The notes under the pieces are model-generated. The model did no database searches. It saw nothing but the letters and a program-made list of their open reading frames with translations, and was not told the origin of the DNA. From an uncultured Veillonella sp. (GTDB taxonomy: Bacteria > Bacillota > Negativicutes > Veillonellales > Veillonellaceae): a stretch of 7,941 nt of DNA. Below are positions 6,487 through 7,941 of this stretch, piece after piece. Position 1 is the stretch's first letter. The number at the start of each line of letters is the position of its first letter. Location: the NCBI GenBank assembly GCA_900549845.1, contig URPT01000075.1:1-7941 (forward strand), read 5' to 3'. Position numbers and translations under genes: made by a program.

Positions 6487-6781
6487 AAAACCTCCTATTA
6501 AAGTATAGTTTGAACTTTAGTATAACATATGTATTGAGAAATGATGTATCTTAAAGCACATAAGTGAATATAAGATATATAACTATATATGTATTATCAA
6601 TAAACATGATATAACTTGAAATTCTAGTTGAATGCTCTTAAAAGATAGGCAAATCAACATGAACTTGAATAGTAATTACAAAGATGTTAAATCATCCCCA
6701 TTAATTCTTTAAGCTACCAAAAACCATTCACGTATCTATATAGTAAAGATAAGAATTTAGAGTATATAAAACTATTTAAAA
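6487..6781. other. AT-rich intergenic stretch, no gene seen
   Basis: Very AT-rich spacer between two divergent genes. The CGGC gene promoter is probably here: TATACT on the minus strand at 6519-6524 and again at 6502-6507, both without a convincing -35. The only open frames are of about 17 codons and lack ribosome binding sites. No terminator, repeat or RNA gene was recognised. Confidence 0.5.
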
Positions 6782-6810
6782 TTGAAGGTTGATAGCATAT
6801 ATGCTATCAT
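6782..6810 (+). promoter_or_regulatory. higBA promoter with overlapping palindromic operator
   Basis: TTGAAG (6782-6787), a 17 bp spacer and TATCAT (6805-6810, five of six consensus bases) form a good sigma-70 promoter with start near 6817. The spacer and most of the -10 are covered by the perfect palindrome GATAGCATATATGCTATC (6791-6808, extended one base each side). This is ideal for autorepression by the HigA dimer, directly or with HigB. The leader is only about 12 nt and holds AGAAGGA. Confidence 0.7.
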
Positions 6811-6829
6811 TAAAGAAAGAAGGATTTGG

Positions 6830-7204
6830 ATGGAGAAACCTAAGTTTATATCTTATACTAGACCAAATGGTCGTAACGAGTTTGAAGAGTTTTATAACTC
6901 ACTCCCTACAAAAGATAGAAATAAACTACGTGCCACCATTGATATGATTGAAAAAGCAGGCATACAACCAGCAATACAACTTGAATGGGTAAAAAAATTA
7001 AATTCTGAAATATACGAGATACGATCAAAAATATCTTCGAATATACAAAGAGCTTTATATTTTCACATAAAAAATAATCAATATATTATTACACATGGAT
7101 TTACTAAAAAAACTCAAAAGACACCGATAAAAGAAATAATAAGAGCTAAGCAGATAAAACAAGAATTTGAGGAGGAATATTATGCCACTAAAACCATTAG
7201 ATAA
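6830..7204 (+). CDS. higB: HigB-type toxin (RelE/Gp49-like)
   Basis: Toxin of 124 residues in the phage Gp49-like/HigB family, mRNA interferases related to RelE that cleave transcripts on the ribosome. Diagnostic stretches: EFEEFYNSLPTKDRNKLRAT (17-36), then WVKKLNSEIYEIRSKISSN (53-71), then RALYFHIKNNQYIITHGF (74-91), then TKKTQKTPIKEIIRAKQIK (92-110). The KKTQKTP segment is the family hallmark. The length is typical and no key segment is missing. The ATG at 6830 follows AAGGA at 5 nt; a TTG at 6782 in the same frame lies inside the promoter and would be upstream of the transcript start. The toxin comes before the antitoxin, the HigBA order, and its last 23 nt overlap higA. Confidence 0.88.
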   Translation: MEKPKFISYTRPNGRNEFEEFYNSLPTKDRNKLRATIDMIEKAGIQPAIQLEWVKKLNSEIYEIRSKISSNIQRALYFHIKNNQYIITHGFTKKTQKTPIKEIIRAKQIKQEFEEEYYATKTIR

Positions 7205-7457
7205 GATATTTGAGAAAGATAGAAATAATCCTACTTTAACAGAAAGTTATTTAGAGGAAAAAGCTAAATTAGAAAATGCAGTAGCCGTATTAAAAGCAAG
7301 AGAGGCTGCAGGACTAACACAACGTGATTTAGCAAAAAAATCTGGTGTTCCACAGTCTACAATCGCTCGTATAGAAAAGGGTGCCAATACAAGTTTAAGC
7401 ACTATGTGTAAAATTGCATTTGCTTTAGATAAACAAGTAAAGATTAGTTTAGTATAA
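7182..7457 (+). CDS. higA: HigA-type antitoxin (XRE helix-turn-helix)
   Basis: Antitoxin and autorepressor of 91 residues. Residues 1-36 are an N-terminal extension rich in charged residues (LEEKAKLENAVAVLKARE). The Cro/C1-type helix-turn-helix spans about 37-85, with AGLTQRDLAKKSGVPQSTIA and RIEKGANTSLSTMCKIAFAL; the Q-x-x-A-x-x-x-G-V-x-Q-S-T-I pattern is canonical. The ATG at 7182 is chosen because GAGGAGG sits 7 nt upstream; a TTG at 7167 would overlap that site. It overlaps the end of higB by 23 nt in another frame, implying translational coupling, and is followed by a terminator. It should bind the palindrome over the higBA promoter. Confidence 0.9.
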   Translation: MPLKPLDKIFEKDRNNPTLTESYLEEKAKLENAVAVLKAREAAGLTQRDLAKKSGVPQSTIARIEKGANTSLSTMCKIAFALDKQVKISLV

Positions 7458-7463
7458 AAAGAA

Positions 7464-7504
7464 CCCCTATCAACTACAATAATGTGGCTTATAGGGGGTT
7501 TTAT
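7464..7504. terminator. Intrinsic terminator after higBA, probably bidirectional
   Basis: CCCCTAT (7464-7470) pairs with ATAGGGG (7491-7497) around a 20 nt loop, followed on the plus strand by GTTTTAT. On the minus strand the hairpin is followed by TTCTTTTTAT, so it could also stop a minus-strand transcript coming from the RNA-like region to the right. Confidence 0.7.
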
Positions 7505-7600
7505 ATTTAAAATAGGTTACATAATTTAAAGTACCTCAACTAGTTTACAGATCATTGGGACGGTATATCTACATAAAGGAATTTATTTACTTTTATTTGG

Positions 7601-7910
7601 AGTTACTCAACTGCTTTACGGTTCGGTAACATTGGCACGTTGTGCCGCGTTACCGTTTTGTAAAGTTCTTATCTACCACTAGCAGCGGCTTCCTATCAAT
7701 CCTCACTGTGGATTTCCCTTCCCTGCTTCGCAGTTCGGTAAATCTTACGTTCGGAAGAAAGCGATGCAGTGAATCTGTCGTCGTTTCACTCCTCCATCTT
7801 CTACTGCCCTGCTTTTCCCAAGGCCGTCTTACACGGACACGTACATAGATACAATCTCTACAACCTTGGCTGGAGGCGTCTCTAGCAGGGTTAGCTAGTC
7901 GAAGACTAGC
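7601..7910 (-). ncRNA. Candidate structured non-coding RNA, family not recognised
   Basis: About 310 bp with no convincing ORF, near 49% GC by hand count, beside AT-rich spacers. Stems seen: 7614-7619/7660-7665, 7624-7630/7649-7655 and 7634-7638/7642-7646 stacked in one long hairpin; 7698-7702/7710-7714; 7723-7726/7730-7733; 7768-7773/7785-7790; 7791-7796/7871-7876 enclosing 7818-7823/7864-7869 and 7824-7827/7833-7836; 7894-7900/7904-7910. CCCTGCT at 7807-7813 with AGCAGGG at 7884-7890 would cross the 7791/7871 stem as a pseudoknot. The minus strand is favoured because its unpaired parts are purine-rich (GGGAAAAG, GAAACGACGACAG) and one weak stem (7677-7689) needs a G-U pair that is A-C on the plus strand. 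Against it, a minus-strand terminator lies just upstream and no promoter follows it. RNase P, tmRNA, SRP and 6S signatures are absent. From 7505 to 7600 I see only AT-rich spacer. Confidence 0.42.
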
Positions 7911-7941
7911 AAAAAGAAAAAGGCCTACCTTTAGGTAGACC
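7911..7941 (-). terminator. Intrinsic terminator at the right edge
   Basis: On the minus strand GGTCTACC-TAAA-GGTAGGCC (7941 to 7922) forms an 8 bp stem with one G-U pair, followed by TTTTTCTTTTT (7921-7911). It ends a transcript entering from outside the window. On the plus strand the same stem has a C-A mismatch and its T run, if any, is beyond the edge. Confidence 0.75.

Noticed and set aside
7167..7181. Earlier TTG start for higA
   Set aside because: It would overlap the GAGGAGG ribosome binding site that serves the ATG at 7182.
7642..7848. 68-codon plus-strand ORF in the right-hand region
   Set aside because: It has no ribosome binding site, a low-complexity Ser/Leu/Arg-rich translation and no domain, and it runs through the strongest inverted repeats. 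It is likely a by-product of the GC-rich RNA-like sequence.
7601..7910. RNase P RNA, tmRNA, SRP RNA, 6S RNA or group II intron
   Set aside because: I looked on both strands for GAGGAAAGTCC and ACAGAA-type RNase P cores, the tmRNA ends and tag frame, the SRP domain IV loop, and a group II domain V. None is present; 6S RNA would also be much shorter.
7601..7910. Retron msr-msd
   Set aside because: The hairpins are suggestive, but no flanking a1/a2 repeat was identified and no reverse transcriptase is in the window. It remains only something to check beyond the right edge.
1..7941. CRISPR array, tRNA, rRNA, insertion sequence or attachment site
   Set aside because: I saw no regularly spaced repeats, tRNA-like CCA ends with TTCGANTC arms, transposase frames or long terminal inverted repeats.

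Overview
The window looks like chromosomal DNA of a low-GC anaerobe of the Negativicutes, most likely Veillonella. I infer this from codon style, the AT-rich spacers, strong AGGAGG ribosome binding sites and the gene types: a FixC-like flavoprotein, a CGGC-domain protein and a secreted M48 peptidase. The genus is recognised from memory and was not checked by any search.

Layout from left to right. A FixC-type flavoprotein dehydrogenase gene (minus strand, 3' end cut by the window edge) is divergent from an ArsR-type winged-helix regulator (plus strand). The 390 bp between them holds a good fixC promoter and an operator-like palindrome, so the regulator may act on itself and possibly on fixC. 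A bidirectional terminator separates the regulator from a minus-strand phd/parE-type toxin-antitoxin pair. Next, all on the minus strand and each with its own spacer, come a class I/II PLP aminotransferase (long leader with an operator-like palindrome and a terminator-like hairpin), a secreted M48 zinc peptidase with a Lys/Pro-rich tail, and a small CGGC-domain protein. About 340 bp of AT-rich DNA then leads to a plus-strand higB-higA pair, whose promoter is overlapped by a perfect 18-20 bp palindrome.

The last 440 bp has no convincing protein gene. From about 7601 to 7910 it is much richer in GC (about 49% by hand count) and full of nested inverted repeats. It is flanked by terminators, and base composition plus G-U pairs favour the minus strand. 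I read it as a structured non-coding RNA that I cannot assign to a known family. It is the part of the window most worth following up.

How the genes relate: apart from the two toxin-antitoxin pairs, which are overlapping two-gene operons, the genes look like independent single-gene units with their own terminators. Two different toxin-antitoxin modules and an unidentified structured RNA within about 6 kb suggest an accessory region set among housekeeping genes. No transposase, integrase, tRNA, rRNA or CRISPR array was seen.
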